Below are positions 9,322 to 20,301 of a stretch of 64,000 nucleotides of DNA, in pieces. The DNA is from Pseudomonas sp. CC6-YY-74 (GTDB taxonomy: Bacteria > Pseudomonadota > Gammaproteobacteria > Pseudomonadales > Pseudomonadaceae). The notes under the pieces were generated by a model, which was not told the origin of the DNA, ran no database searches, and was given only the letters and a program-made list of their open reading frames with translations. Made by a program: the position numbers and the translations under genes. The number at the start of each line of letters is the position of its first letter. Positions within the stretch are counted from its first letter, which is position 1. The stretch is from positions 1,247,501 through 1,311,500 of the forward strand of contig NZ_CP019947.1 in the NCBI RefSeq assembly GCF_002025205.1. Direction: 5' to 3'.

Positions 9322-10254
9322 TCAGTTCCATAGCCAGTTCCATATGCCAGGCAGATGCGCGTACTGCAGCGGGTCGCTCAGGGTGCGCTGCAAGGCTGCA
9401 CGTTCGAGGGCCGTGCGCTGGTCATAGAAGGGTTTGGCATCAGTGGCGAGCCCTACGTCTACGGCTACATCCAGCAGAATCTGCAGGTACTCCTGCATAT
9501 GCCGCGCGGTGTAAGTGTTGAGGTCATGGAAGGTCACGACCACCGGGATTACCCCATCCACCACTGGCATGCGGTCGGCGTGGATCTGAGTCGCTATCAG
9601 TGCGAGTTGCTCGCGCAGGTTGCTGCGTCGGCGCAGGCTGCCGTTGATGCCCCAGGTCTTGCCGTCGTTGGCGCTCAGGTCGGTCAGCAGCAAATGCAGG
9701 CCATGCGCCTGGTAGGCGGCAAAGGTGCGCGGGTTGTAGTTCCAGAACGGTGGCCGGACCAAACGCGGCGGCTTGCCACTGATGGCGCTGAGGTCGGCCA
9801 CGCCATCGCGTAGCGACTGTTCCAGTTCGGCCAGGCTGAGGAAGCGGTGATTGGAGTGCCTAGGTGTGGCGGTGTGAAAACCCAGCAAGTGACCGTCTTT
9901 CTGCTGGCGGCGCAGCAATGCCTGCCCTTGAGCGCTGCCGCCAGCGTAAGGCGCGCGCGTCTGGATAAAGAACAGCGCCTTGATTCCGGGCTGAATGGGG
10001 TTGTCTGCCAGGGCGTCGAGAATCTGTCGGGTAGGGTTGAGCTCCAGGCTGCCACTCGGGCCGTCGTCGAAGCTAAGCAAAAAGCGTATCGGCGCAATCT
10101 CGGGTGATGGCTGGGGAGGCGGCGCGCTGACGCAGGCACTCAACAGAACCAGGGCCGTTATCGCCCAGCCCCATGTACGTAGCTTTCGTGCGGCTCGGCA
10201 AAATGATGCCGATGCTCGTAAAGCGGCGACTGTAGGGCGCAATGGGAAACTCAT
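9322..10254 (-). CDS. Polysaccharide deacetylase family lipoprotein
   Basis: The start at 10254 (MSFPLRPTVAALRASASFCR) gives 310 residues with a lipoprotein signal: basic region, a hydrophobic run and the lipobox LLSAC with Cys41, so the protein is likely anchored to a periplasm-facing membrane. A NodB-type carbohydrate esterase 4 domain follows: the catalytic and metal-binding aspartates are in FLLSFDDGPSG (residues 59-67), the zinc histidines in GFHTATPRHSNHRF, and RPPFWNY gives the third motif. The family removes acetyl or formyl groups from N-acetylated sugars; the substrate here is unknown. It stands alone between cysS and the sigma54 regulator. Confidence 0.82.
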   Translation of the reverse strand: MSFPLRPTVAALRASASFCRAARKLRTWGWAITALVLLSACVSAPPPQPSPEIAPIRFLLSFDDGPSGSLELNPTRQILDALADNPIQPGIKALFFIQTRAPYAGGSAQGQALLRRQQKDGHLLGFHTATPRHSNHRFLSLAELEQSLRDGVADLSAISGKPPRLVRPPFWNYNPRTFAAYQAHGLHLLLTDLSANDGKTWGINGSLRRRSNLREQLALIATQIHADRMPVVDGVIPVVVTFHDLNTYTARHMQEYLQILLDVAVDVGLATDAKPFYDQRTALERAALQRTLSDPLQYAHLPGIWNWLWN

Positions 10255-10524
10255 CGGGTTGTTTGACTCGTGAAGGCCGGGGGCGAAGGGTACAGCAGCC
10301 GGGGTGGTTCGGGGCTTTGCTGTGGATGCCGGCAAGTGCCGGCTAACGGCGCGAGATGGAGAGTGAGAAAACGGCGCTGCTCGATTGTTGGCGGTTTTGC
10401 TTGTTTCAATACGTTTTGGCGATTATCAGTTAAATTTGTCCACTATTCGCCGCAAGAACTCGCCTGCAGTCGGTGTTAAGCCTGTGACAACCTTGCCGTG
10501 CAAGGGGCGATCGATGACAGCGCC

Positions 10525-12381
10525 TTAAAGCTTCAGCCCCTGCTCCCTCAACCGCTTATACAGCGTGTTGCGGCTCACGCCCAAGCGCCTTGCCAGGTGC
10601 GAAATATTGCCGCCGCAGGCCTGAAACTGGCTGGCCAGGTCATCATCACCGGCGGTCAGTAAACCCGGTTGCTCACTTGCCGATGTCCCCTCATCGATGT
10701 CCTGCAAGTCGGCAAAAAAATCATCCGGCAGATGCTCCGGTCGAATCGGCTGGTCATCGGCCATGGCCAGGGCGATTTGCAGCACGCTGCTGAGTTGGCG
10801 CAGGTTGCCCGGCCAGGGGTGGCGCTCGAACAGTTCCATCACCTCAGCGCTGGGTTTGGCCCATTGCTGGGGTTCGCGGTGGTATTCCCAGATGCGTTGC
10901 ACCATGGCGGCTTTGTCGGTGCGTTCGCGCAGCGGTGGCAGCTCCAGGTTGAGGCCGCTGATGCGGTAGTAGAGATCCTGGCGAAACAGGCCGGTGTCGA
11001 CGTCCTGGCGCAAGGAGCGGTTGGTGGCGGAGATCAGGCGGACGTCCACCGGGTAGAGTTCGCTGCTGCCTAGCGGTTGCACGCAGCGTTCTTGCAATAC
11101 CCTGAGCAAGCGGGCTTGCACCCGCAGTGGCATGTCGCCGATTTCATCGAGAAACAGGGTGCCTTGATGGGCCTTGCGGATCAGGCCGACGCTGCCTTTC
11201 TGGTTGGCGCCGGTGAAGGCGCCTTTTTCGTAGCCAAACAGTTCGGATTCCACCAGCTCGGCGGGAATGGCCGCGCAATTGACCGCGATCAACGCATGCT
11301 TGGCGCGGGAGCTGGCGTGGTGCAGGGCTTTGACGAAAACTTCCTTACCGACGCCGGTTTCGCCATGCACCAGAATCGGGATGTCTTTTTCCAGCAGGCG
11401 TTCGGCCTGGCGTACGGCTTTATCGACGCGTGGGTCGCCAAGGTTGATCGAGGCCAGGGTAAAGCCTTTGCTGCCGTCTTCAGGGTCAATGGGCTGACGG
11501 AAATCCCTGGCCTGGATCGGCGCCGGCTGCTGCGGGCGTTTGACCTGAGCGTGAAAGCGGAAACGGCCACCGGCGCGCAGGCAGAAGGGCAGGGCTTCGG
11601 GCTGGTTGAACAGGTGTAGCAGGGGCACGTCGAACAGACTTTCGATATTCACCCGCGCCAGACTGACGCCGAGCAGGCTGTCGGCGCGGCGGTTGGCCGA
11701 CACCACCTGGCCCTGGTCATCGAAGATCAGTAGCCCAGCCCAGGGACTTTCCAGGTTGTCCAGGCTGGTATTGAACGTCAGTTGAAAGTAGCGCTGCTGG
11801 AACAGGTTGAGGATCAGGCGGTTTTCCACCGACTGGCTCATCATCTTGACCATGCCCAGGGTATGGGAGGGCGGCAGGTAGCTGTCGCTGGAAACGTCCA
11901 GTACCGCAATCATTTGCCGTTGCTCGTCGAAAATCGGCGAGGCCGAGCCGGTCATGAAACGGTTGACCTTGAGGAAGTGCTCATCGTGCTGGATATGCAC
12001 CGGTTGCGCGCAGTTCAAGGCGGTGCCTATGGCATTGGTGCCGGTGTAGCGCTCCAGCCAGCTGGCCCCGGCGACGAAGCCGGGTGCGCGGCTGGGCTCG
12101 ATAAAGCGCTGGTCGCCCCAGGACTGCAGCACCTGGCCCTGATTGTCGGCGAGCATGATCAGGCAATTGGAATTGGCGAGGATGTTGCCGTAGTAGGGCA
12201 GCACTTCTTTATGGGTGGTATGCACCAGCGCGTGCTGACTTTCCAGCAGGGCAGAGACTTCGCCGGGGCTGGGCTGAGTGAAGATGGGCGTGCTCTGGTG
12301 GGTCAGGCCGAAGTCGCGGCAACGCGACCAGGAGTCCTGAATGATGGTCTCGTGGGGCAGGACACTGGCAGCTTCAGCCAT
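10525..12381 (-). CDS. Sigma54-dependent enhancer-binding regulator, AcoR type
   Basis: The 618-residue protein has three parts. Residues 60-200 form a GAF-like sensor (NCLIMLADNQGQVLQSWGD and GTNAIGTAL). The AAA+ sigma54 interaction domain, about 310-545, has Walker A GETGVGKE at 340-347, GAFTGA at 387-392 and Walker B TLFLDEIGD at 408-416. The C-terminal Fis-type helix-turn-helix (NISHLARRLGVSRNTLYKRL) closes the protein. All motifs needed to activate sigma54 polymerase are intact. It is divergent from the ABC importer genes starting at 12658, whose upstream region has a -24/-12 promoter and a phased repeat array, so it very probably controls them. The ligand may be the transported polyol or a metabolite of it. 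Confidence 0.92.
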   Translation of the reverse strand: MAEAASVLPHETIIQDSWSRCRDFGLTHQSTPIFTQPSPGEVSALLESQHALVHTTHKEVLPYYGNILANSNCLIMLADNQGQVLQSWGDQRFIEPSRAPGFVAGASWLERYTGTNAIGTALNCAQPVHIQHDEHFLKVNRFMTGSASPIFDEQRQMIAVLDVSSDSYLPPSHTLGMVKMMSQSVENRLILNLFQQRYFQLTFNTSLDNLESPWAGLLIFDDQGQVVSANRRADSLLGVSLARVNIESLFDVPLLHLFNQPEALPFCLRAGGRFRFHAQVKRPQQPAPIQARDFRQPIDPEDGSKGFTLASINLGDPRVDKAVRQAERLLEKDIPILVHGETGVGKEVFVKALHHASSRAKHALIAVNCAAIPAELVESELFGYEKGAFTGANQKGSVGLIRKAHQGTLFLDEIGDMPLRVQARLLRVLQERCVQPLGSSELYPVDVRLISATNRSLRQDVDTGLFRQDLYYRISGLNLELPPLRERTDKAAMVQRIWEYHREPQQWAKPSAEVMELFERHPWPGNLRQLSSVLQIALAMADDQPIRPEHLPDDFFADLQDIDEGTSASEQPGLLTAGDDDLASQFQACGGNISHLARRLGVSRNTLYKRLREQGLKL

Positions 12382-12457
12382 AACGAAGGTCTCGCAGGGG
12401 GTCTTGTTTTTATCGGGTTTCGGTCTGCGCCGAGGTGCACTCAGTGTCGCCTATGGC

Positions 12458-12517
12458 TGTTCAAAGTCAACGCGTCGACTGTTCAAGTGTTCATGGTCGA
12501 CTGTTCAATATTGTTCA
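12458..12517 (+). promoter_or_regulatory. Phased TGTTCAA repeat array, candidate enhancer sites for the sigma54 activator
   Basis: TGTTCAA occurs at 12458-12464, 12480-12486 and 12502-12508, exactly 22 bases apart (about two helical turns). The last two copies are part of a 13-base direct repeat GTCGACTGTTCAA (12474-12486 and 12496-12508). TGTTCA also occurs at 12488 and 12512. The array lies about 90-140 bases upstream of the -24/-12 promoter, the usual place for enhancer-binding proteins. Confidence 0.6.
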
Positions 12518-12592
12518 TCTGGAAAAATATTACCCGCGGAAATATTCAGCTAATTCTATGTAAATCAATTGCATATATGAATTTGTAGGCGC

Positions 12593-12609
12593 TTGGCACG
12601 GAACTCGCT
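12593..12609 (+). promoter_or_regulatory. Sigma54 (-24/-12) promoter of the GlpSTPQUV-type operon
   Basis: TTGGCACGGAACTCGCT: the GG at 12595-12596 and GC at 12607-12608 are separated by exactly ten bases, as sigma54 requires, and the -24 half is a perfect TTGGCACG. The -12 half is TCGC instead of TTGC. Transcription would start near 12620, 38 bases before the first ATG. Confidence 0.8.
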
Positions 12610-12657
12610 TTGTCACTGGGCAGCTAGAACGCAAATAACAAGAAAATAGGACGGCCC

Positions 12658-13752
12658 ATGTCACTTACGCTTGAGAATGTCACGCGTATCGTCGATCAGC
12701 AGGTGCACATCGACGATGTATGCCTGAGCTTCGACCCCGGCTCCTTCAATGTGTTGCTCGGCCGCACCCTGTCCGGCAAGACCAGCCTGATGCGTTTGAT
12801 GGCGGGCCTGGACAAGCCGAGCAGCGGGCGCATCCTGATGAATGGCGCGGACATGACCAATGTCTCGGTGCGCCAGCGCAACGTGTCGATGGTCTACCAG
12901 CAGTTCATCAATTACCCGACCCTGACGGTGTTCGAGAATATCGCCTCGCCGCTGCGCCAGGCCGGGGTGAACAAAGCCGAGATTCTCGAAAAAGTGCATG
13001 CCACGGCGAAGATGCTGCGCATCGAGGCCTTGCTCCAGCGCCACCCGCTGGAACTGTCCGGCGGCCAGCAGCAGCGTACGGCCATGGCTCGCGCCTTGGT
13101 CAAGGATGCTTCGCTGATTCTGTTCGACGAACCGCTGGTCAACCTCGACTACAAGCTGCGCGAAGAGCTGCGCCAGGAGATGCGTGAGCTATTCGAAGCG
13201 CGGCATACCATCGCCATCTATGCCACCACCGAACCGAACGAGGCCCTGGCCCTGGGCGGCACCACCACCATCCTGCACGAGGGGCGGGTGGTGCAAAGCG
13301 GCAAGGCCGCCGAGGTCTACCACCAGCCGCAGACTGTGCTGGCCGCCGAGCTGTTCTCGGAGCCGGCGATCAACCTGATGCCGGGGCGCATCAGTGGTAC
13401 CGAAGTGAGCTTCGCCGACGCCGTGCATTTTCCGCTCAACTCCGATTTGCAAAGCATCGCCGAAGGCGAATACCGCTTCGGCGTGCGCCCCAGTCATATC
13501 GGCCTGGTGCCGTCCAACGACGACGATCTGGAATTGGCCGTAACCGTCGAACTGGCGGAAATCAGCGGCTCGGAAACCTTCCTGCATGTGCGCAATGAGC
13601 AGTTCGTGCTGGTGCTGCACCTGCCTGGCGTACACGAGTACGCCGTCGATACGCCGATCCTCATCTATATCCCGACCCATAAACTGTTCGTCTTCGAAGC
13701 CAATGGCCGGTTGATCCAGGCGCCGAGCCGCCGTTTAGCGAGGACTGCCTGA
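12658..13752 (+). CDS. glpS: ABC importer ATPase, GlpS-like (probable glycerol uptake)
   Basis: The 364-residue ATPase has an ABC domain (1-235) followed by a regulatory TOBE-like domain. Walker A is GRTLSGKT (35-42), Q-loop Gln81, a canonical signature LSGGQQQR (133-140), and Walker B LILFDE (153-158). The switch region reads YATTEPNEA, with Thr191 where nearly all ABC ATPases have His. The next gene encodes a second ATPase whose defect is in the signature, so the pair looks asymmetric. Gene order matches the rhizobial glpSTPQUV glycerol importer; substrate is inferred from this only. The stop overlaps the next ATG (TGATG). Confidence 0.85.
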   Translation: MSLTLENVTRIVDQQVHIDDVCLSFDPGSFNVLLGRTLSGKTSLMRLMAGLDKPSSGRILMNGADMTNVSVRQRNVSMVYQQFINYPTLTVFENIASPLRQAGVNKAEILEKVHATAKMLRIEALLQRHPLELSGGQQQRTAMARALVKDASLILFDEPLVNLDYKLREELRQEMRELFEARHTIAIYATTEPNEALALGGTTTILHEGRVVQSGKAAEVYHQPQTVLAAELFSEPAINLMPGRISGTEVSFADAVHFPLNSDLQSIAEGEYRFGVRPSHIGLVPSNDDDLELAVTVELAEISGSETFLHVRNEQFVLVLHLPGVHEYAVDTPILIYIPTHKLFVFEANGRLIQAPSRRLARTA

Positions 13753-14881
13753 TGGCTGAGATACGTTTGCACAACCTGGCCCATAGCTACAGCCACGAGC
13801 CCAAGAGTGCGGCTGATTATGCGATCCGCGAGATGAACCATGTCTGGGCGCAGGGCGGTGCTTATGCCTTGCTCGGGCCGTCCGGCTGCGGCAAGTCGAC
13901 CCTGCTCAATATCATCTCCGGTTTGCTCAGCCCGTCCCACGGCGAGGTGCAGTTCGACGGCAAGGTGGTCAACCATCTGCATCCCGAACAGCGCAATATC
14001 GCCCAGGTTTTCCAGTTTCCGGTGGTTTACGACACCATGACGGTGTTCGACAACCTGGCCTTCCCGTTGCGTAACCAGGGCATGCATAAGGCCAAGATTC
14101 TGGCCAAGGTCAACGAAATCGCCGAGGTGCTGGATCTGCATCCACTGTTGCACAGGCGAGCGAGCAACCTGACCGCCGACGAGAAGCAGAAGGTCTCCAT
14201 GGGCCGCGGCCTGGTGCGCGATGACGTCTCGGCGATTCTCTTCGACGAGCCGCTGACGGTGATCGACCCGCACCTGAAGTGGAAACTGCGCCGCAAGCTC
14301 AAGCAGATCCACGAGCAGTTCAATATCACCATGGTCTACGTCACCCACGATCAGTTGGAGGCCTCGACCTTCGCCGACAAGATCGCGGTGATGTACGGCG
14401 GCCAGATCGTCCAGTTCGGCACCCCGCGCGAACTATTCGAGCGGCCCAGCCACACCTTCGTCGGCTATTTCATCGGCAGCCCGGGGATGAACCTGATCGA
14501 GGTCAGTCGTTGCGAGGGCGGTGTGCGTTTCGCCGATACCGTGCTGCCCTTGTCGCCAGCGCTGACTCAACGGCTTGACGAACTGGACTGGAGCAGCCTG
14601 AAAGTCGGCATTCGCCCCGAATTCGTGCATGTCTGGGAAGGCCCGAACGAAGACGCGCTGTGCGGTGAGGTGGTGCATCTCGAAGATCTGGGTACCTATA
14701 AAATCCTCACCCTGCGCCTAGACGGACAGCTGCTCAAAGTGCGCCTGCAGGAGGATCAGCCGGTGCCGCAACAGCAGGTCTATCTGAGCTTTCCGGCGCA
14801 GTGGCTGATGCTCTATGCCGACGAATACCTGGTGCAAGAGCTGCCAACGCAAGCTCGCTCGCAATCAGTGGAGGTGCAGCC

Positions 14882-14885
<4 letters not shown>
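13752..14885 (+). CDS. glpT: ABC importer ATPase, GlpT-like, with degenerate signature motif
   Basis: This 377-residue ATPase partners the one encoded just upstream. Walker A GPSGCGKST (42-50), Gln88, Walker B AILFDE (161-166) and switch His199 (VTHDQLEA) are all canonical. The signature that should read LSGGQ is LTADEKQ (140-146). A TOBE-type domain occupies the C-terminal third. The name follows the rhizobial glycerol importer and must not be confused with the glycerol-3-phosphate antiporter GlpT. Its end overlaps the first permease start (ATGA at 14882-14885). Confidence 0.85.
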
Positions 14886-15745
<860 letters not shown>

Positions 15746-15753
15746 GGCCGACC

Positions 15754-16554
<801 letters not shown>

Positions 16555-16566
16555 GGAGCAAAAATT

Positions 16567-16839
16567 ATGGATTGGATGGCTTGGACTCTGCCCACCGCAT
16601 TGTTCTTCTGCGCTATCGCCGCGATTCTGGCGGGTATGACGGCGTGGGAACTGCGCTCCCCTTGTATTGAGCGCAAAGGCTTCTTGCCGATCAGCACTAC
16701 CCGTGGTGATCGGCTGTTTATCGGTCTGCTGGGAAGCGCCTACCTGCATCTGCTGGTGGTGGGCACGACCGATTGGAGTGTGTGGATAGCCTCGGTGCTG
16801 TCCTTATTTTTGCTGTTTGCAGTGATGCGTTGGGGCTAA
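16567..16839 (+). CDS. glpU: Small membrane protein of DUF2160 family, GlpU-like
   Basis: This 90-residue protein has three hydrophobic segments (roughly 4-25, 50-68 and 70-86) separated by a polar loop with ELRSPCIERKGFLPI and TTRGDR. DUF2160 proteins are found almost only inside glpSTPQUV-type operons, between the permeases and the binding protein, as here. The ATG follows AAGGAG at 16553-16558. Its biochemical role is not known; an accessory subunit of the importer is the simplest inference. Confidence 0.8.
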   Translation: MDWMAWTLPTALFFCAIAAILAGMTAWELRSPCIERKGFLPISTTRGDRLFIGLLGSAYLHLLVVGTTDWSVWIASVLSLFLLFAVMRWG

Positions 16840-16921
16840 GCCGGGTTGCTGTCGGTCACGACCGCTGGACTCGTGACCTGTAACCGACTTACCTCGCCCA
16901 AAACCTGAGATGGAGGTCTCT

Positions 16922-18664
16922 ATGTTCGACAATAACAACAAAACACGACATAGCATGGCGCTGGCTGCCTTGCTGACGTTGTCCGGATTGAGCGGCGCCG
17001 CTTGGGCGGATGCCTATGAGGAGGCGGCAAAAAAATGGATTGCCGATGAATTCAGTCCCTCGACGTTGACCGCGCAACAACAGCTCGAAGAGCTGAAGTG
17101 GTTCATCAAGGCGGCGGAGCCGTTCCGTGGCATGGAGATCAGCGTCGCCTCGGAGACGATCGCCACCCACGAGTACGAGTCCAAGGTGCTGGCCAAGGCT
17201 TTCAGTGAAATCACCGGGATCAAGCTCAAGCACGACCTGATGCAAGAAGGTGATGTGGTTGAGAAGCTGCAAACCCAGATGCAGTCGGACAAGAACATCT
17301 ACGATGGCTATATCAACGACTCGGACCTGATCGGCACCCACTTCCGTTACGGCAAGGCCGTGCCGCTGACCGACATGATGGCCGGCGATGGCAAGGACTT
17401 CACCTCGCCGACTCTGGACCTGCCGGACTTCATCGGCCTGGACTTCACCACCGCGCCGGATGGCAAGCTGTATCAACTGCCCGACCAGCAGTTCGCCAAC
17501 CTCTATTGGTTCCGCGCCGACTGGTTCGAGCGTCCGGAGCTGAAGGCCAAGTTCAAGGAGATCTACGGTTACGAGCTGGGTGTGCCGGTTAACTGGTCGG
17601 CCTATGAGGACATTGCCGAGTTCTTCTCGGAGAAGGTCAAGGAAATCGACGGCCAGCGCGTCTACGGCCATATGGATTACGGCAAGAAAGACCCCTCCCT
17701 GGGCTGGCGCTTTACCGATGCCTGGTTCTCCATGGCCGGTGGCGGCGACAAGGGTCTGCCTAACGGCCTACCGGTGGACGAGTGGGGCATTCGTGTAGAC
17801 GGTTGCCGCCCGGTCGGTTCCAGTGTCGCGCGCGGTGGTGCTACCAATGGTCCGGCGGCGGTCTATGCGACCACCAAGTATGTCGACTGGATGCGCCAAT
17901 ACGCGCCGCCGGAAGCCCAGGGCATGACCTTCTCCGAGGCCGGTCCCGTGCCTGCTCAGGGCGCCATCGCCCAGCAGATCTTCTGGTACACCGCCTTTAC
18001 CTCCGACATGACCAAAGTCGGCTTGCCGGTGGTCAACGAAGACGGCACGCCGAAGTGGCGCATGGCACCTTCGCCGAAAGGTCCGTACTGGGAAGAGGGC
18101 ATGAAGCTGGGTTATCAGGACGCCGGTTCCTGGACCTTCCTCAAATCCACCCCGGACAAGCAGCGTCTGGCGGCCTGGTTGTATGCCCAGTTCGTCACCT
18201 CGAAAACCGTGTCGCTGAAGAAGACGCTGGTTGGTCTGACGCCGATTCGCGAGTCGGATATCAACTCGCAGGCGATGACCGATATCGCGCCGAAACTCGG
18301 AGGTTTGGTCGAGTTCTATCGCAGTCCGGCACGGGAGCAGTGGACGCCGACCGGTACCAACGTACCGGACTATCCGCGTTTGGCGCAGCTGTGGTGGCAG
18401 TTTATTGCCGAGGCGGCCAGTGGCGACAAGTCGCCGCAAGAGGCGCTGGATGGTCTGGCTGCCGCTCAGGACACCATGCTCGGTCGTCTGGAGCGTGCCG
18501 GCGTGCTGGGTGAGTGCGGTCCTAAGCTGAACGAGGCAAAAGACCCGCAGTATTGGTTGGATCAGCCAGGCGCTCCCAAGCCGAAACTGGCGAACGAAAA
18601 ACCCAAGGGTGAAACCATCAATTACAACGAGCTGCTCAAGTCCTGGGAACAGGCGGGTGATTGA
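16922..18664 (+). CDS. glpV: Periplasmic binding protein of the GlpSTPQUV-type importer
   Basis: The start at 16922 (MFDNNNKTRHSMALAALLTL) has GGAGG at 16913-16917; 580 residues follow, large for a binding protein but typical for this family. A Sec signal peptide ends at GAAWADA near residue 30. The mature part is an extracellular solute-binding family 1 protein (FRGMEISVASETIATHEYES, then EITGIKLKHDLM). It captures the substrate in the periplasm and delivers it to the permease pair. Glycerol or a related polyol is inferred from operon homology. An intrinsic terminator follows. Confidence 0.86.
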   Translation: MFDNNNKTRHSMALAALLTLSGLSGAAWADAYEEAAKKWIADEFSPSTLTAQQQLEELKWFIKAAEPFRGMEISVASETIATHEYESKVLAKAFSEITGIKLKHDLMQEGDVVEKLQTQMQSDKNIYDGYINDSDLIGTHFRYGKAVPLTDMMAGDGKDFTSPTLDLPDFIGLDFTTAPDGKLYQLPDQQFANLYWFRADWFERPELKAKFKEIYGYELGVPVNWSAYEDIAEFFSEKVKEIDGQRVYGHMDYGKKDPSLGWRFTDAWFSMAGGGDKGLPNGLPVDEWGIRVDGCRPVGSSVARGGATNGPAAVYATTKYVDWMRQYAPPEAQGMTFSEAGPVPAQGAIAQQIFWYTAFTSDMTKVGLPVVNEDGTPKWRMAPSPKGPYWEEGMKLGYQDAGSWTFLKSTPDKQRLAAWLYAQFVTSKTVSLKKTLVGLTPIRESDINSQAMTDIAPKLGGLVEFYRSPAREQWTPTGTNVPDYPRLAQLWWQFIAEAASGDKSPQEALDGLAAAQDTMLGRLERAGVLGECGPKLNEAKDPQYWLDQPGAPKPKLANEKPKGETINYNELLKSWEQAGD

Positions 18665-18679
18665 TAGTTAACCGGTCAT

Positions 18680-18709
18680 AAAAAACGGCACCCTCGGGTG
18701 CCGTTTTTT
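18680..18709. terminator. Bidirectional intrinsic terminator between glpV and folD
   Basis: AAAAAACGGCACCC (18680-18693), loop TC, GGGTGCCGTTTTTT (18696-18709). The A/T tails let it work for both converging genes. Confidence 0.9.
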
Positions 18710-18725
18710 ATGACTGTCGAGCGCG

Positions 18726-19580
18726 CTACTTGTGCAGGTGCTCGGCGGCATGCAGGGTGTTTTCCAGCAGGCCGGCGCGAGTCATGGGGCCAACTCCGCC
18801 CGGTACCGGGGTGATCCAGCCGGCGCGGGGCAGGGCGGCTTCATACTCCACGTCGCCGATCAGCTTGCCGTCCGCCTGGCGGTTGATCCCAACGTCGATG
18901 ACGATGGCGCCTTGCTTGACCCACTCGCCCTTGACCAGGCCAGGCTTGCCGGCTGCCACCACCACGATGTCGGCTTGTGCCACATGGCTGGCCAGATCCT
19001 TGGTGAAGCGATGGGTGATGGTGACGGTGCAGCCGGCCAGCAGCAGTTCCATGGCCATGGGGCGGCCAACGATATTGGAGGCCCCGACTACCACGGCATG
19101 CAGGCCATACAGATCCACGCCGGTGCTGTGCAGCAGGGTCATGATGCCTTTTGGTGTGCAGGGGCGTAGCAGCGGCATGCGCTGGGCCAGGCGGCCGATG
19201 TTGTAAGGATGGAAGCCGTCGACATCTTTGTCCGGGCGGATGTGCTCGAGTAATAACGATGCATCCAGGCTTTCTGGCAGCGGCAGCTGCACCAGGATGC
19301 CGTCAATGCTCGGGTCATCATTCAGTCGTTCGATCAGCGCCAGAAGCTCACCTTGGCTGGTGTCGGCGGAAAGGTCGTAGGCCTGAGAAACGAAGCCGAC
19401 TTCTTCGCAGTCTTTGCGCTTGTGCGACACGTAGACCTGAGAGGCAGGATCGCTGCCGACCAGAATCACCGCGAGGCCAGGTGCTCGCAGACCTTGCTGA
19501 CGCCTTTCGGCGACCCGTTTGGCGATCTGCTGGCGGAGGCTGGCGGCGATCGCTTTGCCATCGATCAGTTGTGCGGTCAT
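18726..19580 (-). CDS. folD: Bifunctional methylenetetrahydrofolate dehydrogenase/cyclohydrolase FolD
   Basis: FolD interconverts 5,10-methylene-, methenyl- and 10-formyl-tetrahydrofolate in the cytoplasm. The 284-residue length is standard. The catalytic lysine is in the [13 protein letters not shown] segment near residue 54-60, GILVQLPLP near 96-104 is the folate-site motif, and the NADP-binding Rossmann part contains [13 protein letters not shown] near 164-176. The PGGVGPMT C-terminal signature is present. It is divergent from the tRNA cluster. Confidence 0.97.
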   Translation of the reverse strand: MTAQLIDGKAIAASLRQQIAKRVAERRQQGLRAPGLAVILVGSDPASQVYVSHKRKDCEEVGFVSQAYDLSADTSQGELLALIERLNDDPSIDGILVQLPLPESLDASLLLEHIRPDKDVDGFHPYNIGRLAQRMPLLRPCTPKGIMTLLHSTGVDLYGLHAVVVGASNIVGRPMAMELLLAGCTVTITHRFTKDLASHVAQADIVVVAAGKPGLVKGEWVKQGAIVIDVGINRQADGKLIGDVEYEAALPRAGWITPVPGGVGPMTRAGLLENTLHAAEHLHK

Positions 19581-19712
19581 TGCGCTTGGTTAACCATTGG
19601 AAAGGATTGAAAAAGGAGGCGCATTCTCGCATGGCGTAACCCCAGGGCAAAGGCGCGTGCGAGGGTTTTCGCGTAACTCCTTTATATAGCTGAATTTTTT
19701 TAGCATTCCCTG

Positions 19713-19739
19713 TTGACGTGTTATCGGCGCCTCTATAAC
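19713..19739 (+). promoter_or_regulatory. Sigma70 promoter of the tRNA cluster
   Basis: TTGACG at 19713-19718 and TATAAC at 19734-19739, 15 bases apart, followed by a GC-rich discriminator (CGCCCCGC) as is usual for growth-rate and ppGpp-controlled stable RNA promoters. The spacing is two bases short of optimum. Confidence 0.6.
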
Positions 19740-19850
19740 ATTCGCCCCGCTTGTCGAGCACAGCCAGTCGCTGGGTAAGACGGCAAACGCAGGGGCCGCA
19801 AGGTTTCTGCTGCAGCCGAAAGCTTTAAGTCTGCTCTTGCAGATGGATAG

Positions 19851-19927
19851 GCGCCCGTAGCTCAGCTGGATAGAGCATCCGCCTTCTAAGCGGATGGTCG
19901 CAGGTTCGAGTCCTGCCGGGCGTGCCA
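19851..19927 (+). tRNA. tRNA-Arg (anticodon TCT)
   Basis: 77 bases including an encoded CCA. The acceptor stem GCGCCCG pairs with CGGGCGT, the anticodon loop is CTTCTAA in a TCCGC/GCGGA stem, and the T arm has GGTTCGAGTCC. It reads AGA/AGG codons. Confidence 0.96.
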
Positions 19928-19960
19928 TTTGGCAGCTTTGGCGCAAGTACATGCAATATG

Positions 19961-20036
19961 GTGGGCGTAGCTCAGTTGGTAGAGCGCAGGATTGTGACTC
20001 CTGTTGTCGTGGGTTCGATCCCCATCGTCCACCCCA
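19961..20036 (+). tRNA. tRNA-His (anticodon GTG)
   Basis: 76 bases with encoded CCA. Acceptor GTGGGCG pairs with CGTCCAC, and the discriminator C73 can pair with the G at 19960, the hallmark G-1 of tRNA-His. Anticodon loop ATTGTGACT region gives GTG. Confidence 0.96.
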
Positions 20037-20046
20037 TATTTAAAGG

Positions 20047-20073
20047 CGCCAGGTCGAAAGCCTGGCGTTTTTG
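20047..20073 (+). terminator. Hairpin terminator after tRNA-His
   Basis: CGCCAGG (20047-20053), loop TCGAAAG, CCTGGCG (20061-20067) followed by TTTTTG. It would partly separate the Arg-His unit from tRNA-Leu. Confidence 0.7.
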
Positions 20074-20090
20074 TTTGAAAGCCTTACCAC

Positions 20091-20175
20091 GCGGACGTGG
20101 TGGAATTGGTAGACACACTGGATTTAGGTTCCAGCGCCGCAAGGTGTGAGAGTTCGAGTCTCTCCGTCCGCACCA
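20091..20175 (+). tRNA. tRNA-Leu (anticodon TAG)
   Basis: 85 bases with a long variable arm, as in class II tRNAs. Acceptor GCGGACG pairs with CGTCCGC, the anticodon loop is TTTAGGT in a CTGGA/TCCAG stem, and CCA is encoded. It reads CUN codons. Confidence 0.96.
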
Positions 20176-20301
20176 TCTTTAGCTCCCTCCCGTTTGCCGC
20201 TAGCATCTAGGGTGACTTCTGCAAATTGACCCTCTAGAATGCATGCCCTTGATTCGGGGCCGGTAAACGGCCGGCCTATGTCTGTGCAACGAGGAATACC
20301 C

